A stretch of DNA of 64,000 nt from Chitinophaga horti (lineage in GTDB: Bacteria; Bacteroidota; Bacteroidia; Chitinophagales; Chitinophagaceae): contig NZ_CP107006.1 of assembly GCF_022867795.2 (NCBI RefSeq), positions 4,402,001-4,466,000 of the forward strand, given 5' to 3'. The position numbers and the translations under genes were made by a program. The notes beneath the pieces were generated by a model, which saw only the letters and a list, made by a program, of their open reading frames with translations, ran no database searches and was not told the DNA's origin. Each line of letters opens with the position of its first letter. Positions within the stretch are counted from its first letter, which is position 1. Shown in pieces: positions 28,046-36,438 of the stretch.

Positions 28046-30085
28046 TTAGCGTATCAACACTGACGTGCCTTTCAGGAAAAACTTCTCCCCTGTTTCACTA
28101 TTGACGTAGCGGAGCGTCCAGGCGTAGGTGCCTACATCCGCCTTGCGGCCGTTCACCGTACCGTCCCAGCGGCGCGTCCAGGATGTAGAGTGGAATATTT
28201 CGTTACCGGCACGATTGAATACGCGGAAGTCCAGTTCTTTGGTTTTATAGCCGTTCAGCGGGTACAGGAAGTCGTTTAAACCGTCGCCATTGGGCGTAAA
28301 GGCGGTGGGCACGTCGGTAAAGCAGCTGTTTACCAGGGTAATGAACTGCGTGGCCGTATCAAGGCAGTGATAGTCGTTTTCGGTGATCAGCAGTACCGGC
28401 ACCTGCCTTTCGCGCTGTGTGCGGTCGGGGTACAGTTGTGGCCGTGGATTAGGAATATCGCTGGTAGTGCCATTTCCAAACTCCCAGCGGTAGCCGATAA
28501 TGTTTCCTTCACTTTCGTTACGGAACACGCCAAAATCGGCCGGACAAAGCAAATCGCGCATCATGGAGAACTTCGCTTCCTGGAAGTTGGCGAACGTTAC
28601 CTCCTGGGAGGCCGTATCTGCACAAATACCATTACTTACCGCCAGCACCACCTCCTTCGGATGAAAATCCACGAACGTAATGCCCGGGTTCTGGATGGCA
28701 CTTACCTGCGCCCCGTCAACAAACCAATGCCAGGTATCCGTAAAATTGTTTCCATCGTGAAAGAAGCCTACATTATTACCGTTACAGGCAAGTGTGAGAT
28801 TGTACGTAAAATCTGCGGTGACGGGTGGCAGCGTGTTAAACGTGCGCGTGCCGCCGACGGGTGTTTCCACATGGCATTCACTAATGAGGGAATTACCATC
28901 CGTGCCTCGTTGCAGCGTAAGCGTAAATGCGCCGGCCAGGTTAATGGGGGCATTTAATGATAGTATCAGTTCGCGGGTGAGATCGTTGCTGCAGTTAACG
29001 GTGGATGCGCCGGTAATCCATACTGCGGCATTGCCCGTGAGCGCAAAGTCACTTCCGTTGGCGGCGATGGAACTGCAACGAACATTATCGCGGAATACTA
29101 CGCGCAGCTGTGTGGGCGAGCAGCCTACCCTCGAAAGACTATCGTAAGGCACATGTACCGGCGTTTCCACAAAGAAATCCATCGTACTACCTACGGCGAT
29201 GCCATTGCCGCAGATATCAAGGATCGTATTACCGTCAGTACCCTGCTTCACCACTACCGAGTGTGTGCCCGGCGGCATGGGCCGGTCGAGTTGTAATACC
29301 ACCGAGTCCATATCAAAACCAGCGCACACGGAACTGGCACCTGTAATATTTGCTGCACCCGAAGCGATGGTGAAATCGCTGCCATCCGCAGCCAGTGTGC
29401 TGCAGCGCATTTTTTTGTTCAGCTTTACCGTTACCGTATAGGGACCGCATCTGTATAAAGCGCTTTTCATCGCCGGGGTAAGCGTATCCGTTATACTGGC
29501 TGTACCGCCTTTAAATTCGAGCGTGTAACCACTTTGTGTCGGCGTGAAGTGGCTGACGAGCAACAGGTATTCGTGGCCCTCTATCAGCGTAGGCATCCTG
29601 CTCCAGAGATTCTGACCTGTACCGCCACATACATTCAGGCTGGTACCGGCAGCGGAGGCGCCCGTCACTCCCGGTTCGCCCGACCAGTTAGCCACAATGG
29701 TCATTTTATTGGCTGGATTGTATACTTCATTTACATCATGGCCGGTTACATCCCATATCTGCCAGTCATAGTCATCACCGATATCGTTGGGTGTGATTTC
29801 CAGGCCAAGTGTGCCTGCCTTAAAGCAAGTGAATTTATACCAGTAAGGATACCGGTCATCTAAAGGCAACGTTCCGCAGGAAGCGCCATACACCCGTTTG
29901 CCACCACAGGTAGCTACAGATGCCTGCACAAACTTCTGGGTACCACAAACCGGAAAAGCCGTGGGTGGATTTTGCCCGATATTAGTACAAGGAGTATTGG
30001 GAGCCGGTTCCACAGTCTGGCCTGCTGACGAAAGAGCGTACAGGCATGTTAGCAGGCACAGGCAAACGTATTTGAGCATGAGCAA
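28046..30085 (-). CDS. T9SS type B sorting-domain surface protein with SbsA/Ig-like repeats
   Basis: 679 residues. Signal peptide at the N-terminus (CLCLLTCLYALSSAGQ). Two beta domains of about 105 residues repeat (MKSALYRCGPYTVTVKLNKKMRC and LSRVGCSPTQLRVVFRDNVRC, each ending in a QGTDGN..L/I..C motif), resembling SbsA/Big_5-type Ig modules. A PKD-like section follows (VTFANFQEAKFSM, YRWEFGNGTTS). The last 90 residues, from VPTAFTPNGDGLNDFLYPLNG to GTSVLIR, are the gliding-motility/T9SS type B sorting domain. The protein is thus exported by the type IX system and held at or released from the surface. No enzyme motif is visible; an adhesive or structural role is likely. Confidence 0.9.
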   Translation of the reverse strand: MLMLKYVCLCLLTCLYALSSAGQTVEPAPNTPCTNIGQNPPTAFPVCGTQKFVQASVATCGGKRVYGASCGTLPLDDRYPYWYKFTCFKAGTLGLEITPNDIGDDYDWQIWDVTGHDVNEVYNPANKMTIVANWSGEPGVTGASAAGTSLNVCGGTGQNLWSRMPTLIEGHEYLLLVSHFTPTQSGYTLEFKGGTASITDTLTPAMKSALYRCGPYTVTVKLNKKMRCSTLAADGSDFTIASGAANITGASSVCAGFDMDSVVLQLDRPMPPGTHSVVVKQGTDGNTILDICGNGIAVGSTMDFFVETPVHVPYDSLSRVGCSPTQLRVVFRDNVRCSSIAANGSDFALTGNAAVWITGASTVNCSNDLTRELILSLNAPINLAGAFTLTLQRGTDGNSLISECHVETPVGGTRTFNTLPPVTADFTYNLTLACNGNNVGFFHDGNNFTDTWHWFVDGAQVSAIQNPGITFVDFHPKEVVLAVSNGICADTASQEVTFANFQEAKFSMMRDLLCPADFGVFRNESEGNIIGYRWEFGNGTTSDIPNPRPQLYPDRTQRERQVPVLLITENDYHCLDTATQFITLVNSCFTDVPTAFTPNGDGLNDFLYPLNGYKTKELDFRVFNRAGNEIFHSTSWTRRWDGTVNGRKADVGTYAWTLRYVNSETGEKFFLKGTSVLIR

Positions 30086-30146
30086 AGTTGGGTTGTTTCC
30101 GGTTACTATACCTCTAAAAGTAGGAATAATAACCGAAAAAAACCAA

Positions 30147-31724
30147 CTACTTCAGAACCAGCACCTTGCCTCTGTACACCACTTTATGACTGGCTTCATC
30201 GTACAATACAACGAAGTAAGTAGCCGCTGCGATGTTCGTAATATCCAGCACCGCTTCTGACCTTACGCGGTACTCGCGCACCACTTGTCCCCATACGTTA
30301 GTGATATGTAACACCATCGGTGCACGGTAGCCCAGTATCTTGATCTTAAACTGACCATAGTTCGGGTTCGGGAAGATCTCGACCTTCTTATTAGGCGGCA
30401 CGGCGCGTATTTCGGAGAACTCGCTGTTGCCATTACGCAACACTGCCCGTACGCGATAGTAACTCCATCCGTCGAAAGGATTTGGGTCGAGGTAATAGTA
30501 GTTGATGAATACACGGCTGTTACCATTCACCGCGCCGGAAGCTACCTGCGTGATGGCCGTGTAGCCTGCCTCGTGTTCCAGCTTACGTTCCAATACAAAG
30601 TGTGATACATTGCGTTCGAAGCTGGTGGTCCAGAAAGTCTCTACCAGTCCGTCGGAAATACGCTGCGCCATAAAGCGGAGGAACATTACCTGGCGGCCCG
30701 GCACCGATTTATGCGTTGATTTGGAAAAGTATTCGTTGTTGCCCAGGGTGCTTACCGGCGTTTGTGTATGCATGGTAGCACTGGCAGAAGCTCCGTTGGC
30801 AGAAAGATCGCCGTCTGCTACGGTCAGCTGCTGGAAAGGCATTTCTTCCCAGCGACCGCCGGAAAAGCGGTTGATCACACTGTTATCGCGGTTAGCTGCG
30901 TACTCCGGCAACTCCACCGCATTCATATGCTGGAAAGTAAGATTAGCACCGGAGCCGCCACCGTTCAGGCGGCCGATATTCCAGGTTTTATAAATGAACG
31001 TATCCAGCATCGCCGGGCCCGAAGTGGCCAGGCTGTATACATTATCGAACACCCTGGCGCGGAAGTCGTCCAACGTGCCGGTGTATTCCACTGCTACAGG
31101 ATTATAACTGGTCGCATCTGTACCAATAGGGAACACGATTTTGCCGGATGTGTTGCCTAGTTTTTCGCGCACAAGGTAACCGCCGGCAATGCCGCTGCCT
31201 GTCACCACAAAAGCGTTTTCATTATAACCGGTAATACTTCCGGGATTCCCATCTCCCACTACCAGATTCCATCCACTGAGATAAATATTACCTGAGTTAA
31301 AGTGCAGGTTCGTACGGATTTTTGTATCGTTTAAATCGCCCAGTTCTATACCGCTGGAATTATCCACCGTCAGGTTGGGAAAGCTGGCCCCTGAAGCAGA
31401 AGCCGTGTTGTAACCGCCGTATAACAACTGGCGGCCTATCGATGTATTGACCGGGTTATTACCTGCAAACCGGAATACGCCGCCGGCACCTGTACCATTG
31501 GATAGGTTGGCAGAGGTACCGTTCGTCCATTGCCGGCCGAAGAAGTACAGCGTGGCACCCGAGTTGGAGCCCAGCAGGCCGTCGTTGCGTGTATCCTGGT
31601 AAAAACTTACCGGTAATATGCCAGTGAGTGCCACCTTACCGTCAGCAGGAATATAGATTCCCTGCTGCGCAGAGGCGCGCATCCAGCTTAAAAGAATAAA
31701 TATTACAGGTAAAATTCGTTTCAT
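30147..31724 (-). CDS. T9SS type A sorting-domain secreted protein
   Basis: About 525 residues from ATG at 31724 (MKRILPVIFILLSWMRASAQ signal peptide); the frame extends to 31757 but the extra 11 residues spoil the signal. A long region of short beta-strand repeats with LTVDNSSGIELGDL, LHFNSGNIYL and FPIGTDATSYNPV resembles repetitive surface autotransporter-like proteins; a fibronectin-III-like section (FWTTSFERNVSHFVLERK) follows. The C-terminus VEIFPNPNYGQFKIKI to KVLVLK is a T9SS type A sorting domain. It lies 19 bases after the upstream fibre-like gene and 61 bases before the type B cargo gene, so all are probably coexpressed. Confidence 0.88.
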   Translation of the reverse strand: MKRILPVIFILLSWMRASAQQGIYIPADGKVALTGILPVSFYQDTRNDGLLGSNSGATLYFFGRQWTNGTSANLSNGTGAGGVFRFAGNNPVNTSIGRQLLYGGYNTASASGASFPNLTVDNSSGIELGDLNDTKIRTNLHFNSGNIYLSGWNLVVGDGNPGSITGYNENAFVVTGSGIAGGYLVREKLGNTSGKIVFPIGTDATSYNPVAVEYTGTLDDFRARVFDNVYSLATSGPAMLDTFIYKTWNIGRLNGGGSGANLTFQHMNAVELPEYAANRDNSVINRFSGGRWEEMPFQQLTVADGDLSANGASASATMHTQTPVSTLGNNEYFSKSTHKSVPGRQVMFLRFMAQRISDGLVETFWTTSFERNVSHFVLERKLEHEAGYTAITQVASGAVNGNSRVFINYYYLDPNPFDGWSYYRVRAVLRNGNSEFSEIRAVPPNKKVEIFPNPNYGQFKIKILGYRAPMVLHITNVWGQVVREYRVRSEAVLDITNIAAATYFVVLYDEASHKVVYRGKVLVLK

Positions 31725-31743
31725 ATCCAAACAATCTGGGTGT

Positions 31744-33846
31744 TTAGAAAACACCATTATCTACATAAAGTACCCTTGCCCATTTGTTACCTACAGACAT
31801 TAACTTGATCACCACTGCGCCATTGCCATAAGATGTTGAAAAAGACGGGCCTTCACCGCTGGCGAAGGATAAGTTCATGTTTCCGCTGGCGCCGCCAGTG
31901 TAATCTTTGATGATCGTATATACACGACCAGGACAGGTACTGGCTTGCGGAATAGTTACCGTTATATTGGCCGTACCACCGCCGTTGCGCCTCACTACGA
32001 GTGTATTCATGGCTTCCGTGAGCGTGGTATTACTATTTACGATCGTGAGTGTTTCCGCAATGGAGCCAGCTATCTGCATGGTACTGTTAGGCGTATTCGT
32101 ACCTATACCGAGGCGTTTGCTGGTATTGTTCCAAAACAGCCGGCTATTGTCCTGCATTGCCTCGGCACTGGCGTTCTCTGTTTTGCCGCCGAACAGGATG
32201 GAACCATTGGCGATATCAGTACTACCATGTACCATTAGCACTTTGTACCATGGATTTTCTGCGTTGGTCGTTAATGTAGCTGCGTTACCACCCCATTCTT
32301 TAACTGCAAGTGTGCTCTTATCGAAATAAAGTTGCGTAGTATAGCCGGCACCGCGGAACGACAATACGTTCCAGGAATAAGCACTCGTGCCGGACGGGCC
32401 ATTGGTAACGATATTCGTACCATTGCTGGCCCATATCTTCATGCGTGAAAATGCATCCGGTGCATCTGCGTTGGCGATGTTGTTATCACCCAATGTACCG
32501 TAGGTAGCACCACCGCTTAAGTCTTCGGCGAGGTCCCAGGTACTGTTAGTAGTATTGTATTTCAACACCTGCCCGTTTGTTGGGGTACCGGTCGTGATGG
32601 CGCGGCCCTGAAGCTGGCTGGCATTCCAAAGCGCGCTGGTGTTATTGGCAGAGAGAACACCGGTAGTCGCATTCAGGCCTAACGTGCTGCCCAGCGAAAC
32701 TTCCTGTGTTACGCCCGAACCTGCCGTGTAACGGCCGAGTAAACGTTGTGTGGTAACATTCTGGATTTTCGCGTAAGTAACCGCTTCGTCCGTAATGGTA
32801 GTGGCCACTGTACCGGTACTGCTCGTGCCTGTAACCGGACCGGTAAGCGTGATCGTTCCCGTACCACCAGCATCGGCCGCTGCGTCCCAGTTGGTGCCGT
32901 TCCACTTCAATACCTGTCCGGTAGTGGGGGCAGTATTACCAACCGCGCGGCCGCGTAACTGACTCGCATTCCACATCGCGGTACCAGCGGTAGCCGAAAG
33001 CACACCGGTCGTCGCATTCAGCGCCAGACCGGAACCGATAGAAATCGGCGCTACTACATCCTGTGTGGATTTGAAGTTGCCCATCAACGTTTGCGCAGGC
33101 ATCTGCTGAATTTTCACATACGCCACTGCACCGTCCTGGATGTAGGCCGTAACCGCACCGGAACCATTCGCTATGATCGATCCGTTGAGGGAGGTGATAC
33201 CAGTACCTGCGGCGGAAGGCTCCCACGCGCCGGAGGTGCTGTTATATTTTAACACGTCTCCATCAGCAGGTGCCGTAGCGGAAACGCTCCTGCTCTGCAG
33301 GCTGTTGGCGTTCCATAATGCCGAGATGTTATCTGCCAAAAGTATGCCTGTTGTATTATTCAGTAATAAGTTCGTGCCTAATTGAATTTCCTGGGTTACA
33401 CCCGAACCGGCTGCGTAACGCCCCAGGATACGCTGTGAGTTAATGTTTTGCATTTTAGCCAACGTCACAGCACCGTTCACGATAGAAGTAGTAATGGCGC
33501 CTGTTCCGGTAGCGGTTACGTCGCCGGAAATAGAGGTGGCGGAAAAATCGCCCACTTTCTGCCAGATATTAAAACGCCTGATGTACATGGCATTTTCAGC
33601 AGCATCAGTAACGTATACGAGCATACCATTCGGCGCGTTCGCCAGTCTGCCACCCGTCTGAATTTGCGACAACGGCACCCTGGGCAGCAACAGGCCCTGG
33701 TTATTTGTATTCAGTTCAAGAATAGCATCCCTGCGAAGCGTGCTGGGGTTATCGCCCAGCTTTAATTGCTGTGCGGAAGCACGTACGGTAAAAAAACCAC
33801 AAAGCCCGATAATGACACTGGAACGGACTACCAACGATAAACGCAT
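31744..33846 (-). CDS. fibre-like repeat surface protein
   Basis: 700 residues with signal peptide MRLSLVVRSSVIIGLCG ending near ASAQ. After a conserved head (LELNTNNQGLLLPRV, residues 44-57) come three repeats of about 110 residues (about 105-212, 215-325, 327-440), each with G(A/T)(I/V)TTxI..(G/E)AVT(L/Y)AK(M/I)Q, a LLGRYTAGSGVTQE-like segment, LNATTGVLSA, (S/T)ALWNASQL and GQVLKYN. The C-terminal part contains GRVYTIIKDYTGG. The pattern recalls phage tail-fibre shafts. There is no T9SS sorting domain or lipobox, so how it stays on the surface is unclear. It is paralogous to the 33949-35838 protein at both ends. Confidence 0.8.
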   Translation of the reverse strand: MRLSLVVRSSVIIGLCGFFTVRASAQQLKLGDNPSTLRRDAILELNTNNQGLLLPRVPLSQIQTGGRLANAPNGMLVYVTDAAENAMYIRRFNIWQKVGDFSATSISGDVTATGTGAITTSIVNGAVTLAKMQNINSQRILGRYAAGSGVTQEIQLGTNLLLNNTTGILLADNISALWNANSLQSRSVSATAPADGDVLKYNSTSGAWEPSAAGTGITSLNGSIIANGSGAVTAYIQDGAVAYVKIQQMPAQTLMGNFKSTQDVVAPISIGSGLALNATTGVLSATAGTAMWNASQLRGRAVGNTAPTTGQVLKWNGTNWDAAADAGGTGTITLTGPVTGTSSTGTVATTITDEAVTYAKIQNVTTQRLLGRYTAGSGVTQEVSLGSTLGLNATTGVLSANNTSALWNASQLQGRAITTGTPTNGQVLKYNTTNSTWDLAEDLSGGATYGTLGDNNIANADAPDAFSRMKIWASNGTNIVTNGPSGTSAYSWNVLSFRGAGYTTQLYFDKSTLAVKEWGGNAATLTTNAENPWYKVLMVHGSTDIANGSILFGGKTENASAEAMQDNSRLFWNNTSKRLGIGTNTPNSTMQIAGSIAETLTIVNSNTTLTEAMNTLVVRRNGGGTANITVTIPQASTCPGRVYTIIKDYTGGASGNMNLSFASGEGPSFSTSYGNGAVVIKLMSVGNKWARVLYVDNGVF

Positions 33847-33948
33847 AATAACAGAAGTTGCAAGTTAGGTAAAGGCGCAAGGCACGCCGCAGCATATGAA
33901 ATAAACGGCAGGAGCAGTCGCCGTGGCAACCCTCCCGCCGTTCAGCAA

Positions 33949-35838
33949 TTATTTCCTGATGATGAACCAGTCGGTACCGTTGGATTGCAGGGTAACGAAA
34001 GTCCAGTCATTATAGATAACGAAGCTTGTACCACCTTCGATCTGCCCACCGTTCGGGTTGATCGTTACTTCGTGGTCAATACCGCCGGTACCGATCTTTT
34101 TGATCGTGTACACGCGGCCTTCCACCGGGGCAGGTAAGTCGATCGCGATATCACCACTGGTTGCATCTACCAGCACCGTGTTATCCCTGTCAGTAAGGGT
34201 GTAAGCAGCACTTACTGTTCTGATGGCCATTGACATAGAACCTGAAACCTGTAAAGTGGAGTTAGCAGCAGCAGTAGAACCGATGTTCACGTTGTTCGCA
34301 AAGCTTTTATCACCTGCGAAAGACTGAGCAACCGTCGATACCACACCACGTACCAGCGCACCGGCAACACCGTTAGCATTTGGCATATTGAAGCTTACCT
34401 GTTTGGTAGTAGCATCCACACCGATATTGAAATCAGTACCGGTAGTAGCAGTAGCGAATGTAACATCCGGACCTTCCGTAAAAGTACCGTTAGCACCGAT
34501 TCTGTTCACGCCATTTTCCAGGGCAGCGATGTTAACCTCGCGGGACTGAACAACACCGGCAGCACCTTGCAACAGGAACCTGTACGGACCCGTAGCAGCA
34601 GTTGGATCAACCGTGCTTAAAGTGAGGCGACCGGTTACTTCCGCTGTATTGTTAAACCTTGTAGCACCCGTTACTTCCAGGCCAGTGTTAGCAGTTACTT
34701 TATCCTGGAAGGTTTTTTCACCACCAAAAGTTTGTGCGATGGTTGATACGCCACCGGGCATATTTACGTCTGCAGGATGCAGGGTAAGTTCGTTGTTATT
34801 AGTACCACCGATAGACAAACCGTTTGCATTGGCAGCAGTAGAGAAGGCATTTACCACCAGTTGTTGCTGGGTTTCCTGTAATTTCTCCCAATCAGCCAGG
34901 GTGAGCAAACCACGTGTTACACCGGCAGTAATGGTAGGGATGTTAAAAGTATGTACACCAGCAGCTGTAGAAATACCAAAGTCAGTACCGGCAGAACCTG
35001 CAGCAAATGACTGCACCGCTTCCTGTGAACCGTTCATTTCAGAAATCGCGTTGTTGAACGCAGCCGCTGAAATGGTACGACGGTTTACCACACCGGTGGT
35101 GGGATCAATTACCAGTACATCCACCATCGTGGTGCTGGCAGTCAGACCGCTCAACGTAACATTGGAGGAGGCTACCAGCGAGCCGGTAGTCGTTGTTCCT
35201 GTAACAGTAGCATTGGTAGTTACTGTAAGGGCGTTAGCAGCAGCAGTGCCGGAGATATTGGCAGAACCTGCGTTAACAGCGTTGGTAATGTTTGCAGAAG
35301 CAGCAGAAATAGAACCGCTGATCAGCGCATTACCATCGATATTAGCGTTGCCTGCGAGGTTAAACGCTTCGGTGGCTGTGATAGCACCGATTGATACGCG
35401 ACCGGTGGCGTCGATCACCATCCTGTCCACATTGTTCGTTCTGAAAAGCAGTGCGGCAGCATTGGTAGAACCCAGGAATTCGCCGGCACCTACTACGTTA
35501 CCATTGCGGCTCCAGTTAGACTGCGATTCGTCGAGAGAGGCCATTCTTACCCAGGCGCCGTTCTTGCGCAGGTACAGTACCTGGTCCTGGTTAGCCGCAT
35601 TTTCTACTACCACGATCATACCATCGGGCGCAGCATTCAGGGGAGCGGCAGTCAGCATTCCGGGTTGTACACGCGGCAGTAACAAACCTTGACGGTCGCT
35701 TTCCAGTTCGAGTACAGAAGCTCTGTTAATAGTATAAGGCCGGTCGCCGATTTTCATTTGTGCGTGCACGGTGGACGCAGCGAGGACCATTCCGGACGCG
35801 AAGAGTACGCGCACGGCAGTACGTAAAGGATTATTCAT
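33949..35838 (-). CDS. fibre-like surface protein, paralogue of the downstream repeat protein
   Basis: 629 residues with signal peptide ending near TVHAQ. It shares the head motif MKIGDRPYTINRASVLELESDRQGLLLPRV-like region with the next gene, and the tail GRVYTIKKIGTGGIDHEVTINPNGG with its C-terminus, but the middle is different: an Ala/Thr/Asn/Gly-rich stretch (about 165-245) of short strands of the form xNAxIxGxAxI, as in trimeric fibres, and later TLHPADVN and FGGEKTFQDKV segments that repeat (SFAGDKSFANNV). It is the first gene of the cluster, behind a perfect promoter at 36070. Enzyme motifs were not seen; a trimeric or repetitive surface fibre is the likely form. Confidence 0.78.
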   Translation of the reverse strand: MNNPLRTAVRVLFASGMVLAASTVHAQMKIGDRPYTINRASVLELESDRQGLLLPRVQPGMLTAAPLNAAPDGMIVVVENAANQDQVLYLRKNGAWVRMASLDESQSNWSRNGNVVGAGEFLGSTNAAALLFRTNNVDRMVIDATGRVSIGAITATEAFNLAGNANIDGNALISGSISAASANITNAVNAGSANISGTAAANALTVTTNATVTGTTTTGSLVASSNVTLSGLTASTTMVDVLVIDPTTGVVNRRTISAAAFNNAISEMNGSQEAVQSFAAGSAGTDFGISTAAGVHTFNIPTITAGVTRGLLTLADWEKLQETQQQLVVNAFSTAANANGLSIGGTNNNELTLHPADVNMPGGVSTIAQTFGGEKTFQDKVTANTGLEVTGATRFNNTAEVTGRLTLSTVDPTAATGPYRFLLQGAAGVVQSREVNIAALENGVNRIGANGTFTEGPDVTFATATTGTDFNIGVDATTKQVSFNMPNANGVAGALVRGVVSTVAQSFAGDKSFANNVNIGSTAAANSTLQVSGSMSMAIRTVSAAYTLTDRDNTVLVDATSGDIAIDLPAPVEGRVYTIKKIGTGGIDHEVTINPNGGQIEGGTSFVIYNDWTFVTLQSNGTDWFIIRK

Positions 35839-36069
35839 AGCATTAGGATAAATAGGTACGTTTAAATAGGTATCTAGTTGATTAATAAGTTCACTTATGT
35901 CTTAATCCAAACGGGAAATAGCAACAGGATGATAAACTGCATGGGTCTTTGGTAATCGGGATATCGTATCAGCATATAGAAGCCCCCTGCTTTTCAGGAG
36001 AAGCTGCGCATCTTTTTAGTGTCTTTTAAAACTTAATTTCCTTGAAAACCGTCCAACTCTTACATGACA

Positions 36070-36100
36070 CAAATGTATAATATTAATTTAATTCATCAAA
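36070..36100 (-). promoter_or_regulatory. Bacteroidota-type promoter of the fibre/T9SS cluster
   Basis: Minus strand TTTG (36097-36100), exactly 19 bases, then TACATTTG (36070-36077): full match to the Bacteroidota consensus. The leader to the first gene is about 225 bases. A small inverted repeat ACTCA-AAAA-TGAGT (36128-36141) lies just upstream and could bind a regulator. Confidence 0.75.
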
Positions 36101-36141
36101 TGAAACTTTAGAAAAAAGTGAAAATTACTCAAAAATGAGTA

Positions 36142-36438
36142 GTGAGAACCATGCAGGAGGATTGCTAGATTTACTATCAACACGAACCCTAATTTTACGG
36201 ATCCCAATTACTTAAGTCTTACCCCGCCCGTATTTCGGGCATCGTACCAAAACATGATACCGGAGCAGAGGGCTGCTTCATTTCATTCGCCCTCACGGCG
36301 AACCGGGAATGTTGCACCAACGATAAACGATACCTCCGCCATCGGTCATTGTGAAAGCAGTGAGGCAAAATTTGTGTGTAGTCCTCACGATAGTCCGCAT
36401 TATGCTAACCATATCTTTTTCACCCTTAAATAAAAACG
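36142..36438. other. upstream region of the subtilisin gene
   Basis: No gene or clear promoter was found. The one structure noted is a hairpin with GTGAGG (36360-36365) and CCTCAC (36383-36388) about 50 bases before the subtilisin start. TATCTTTT (36412-36419) resembles a -7 box but has no partner at the right distance. Confidence 0.3.

Noticed and set aside
34613..35692. 359-codon plus-strand frame
   Set aside because: Antisense to the Ala/Thr-rich fibre gene, whose codon bias keeps the opposite strand free of stops; composition is low-complexity.
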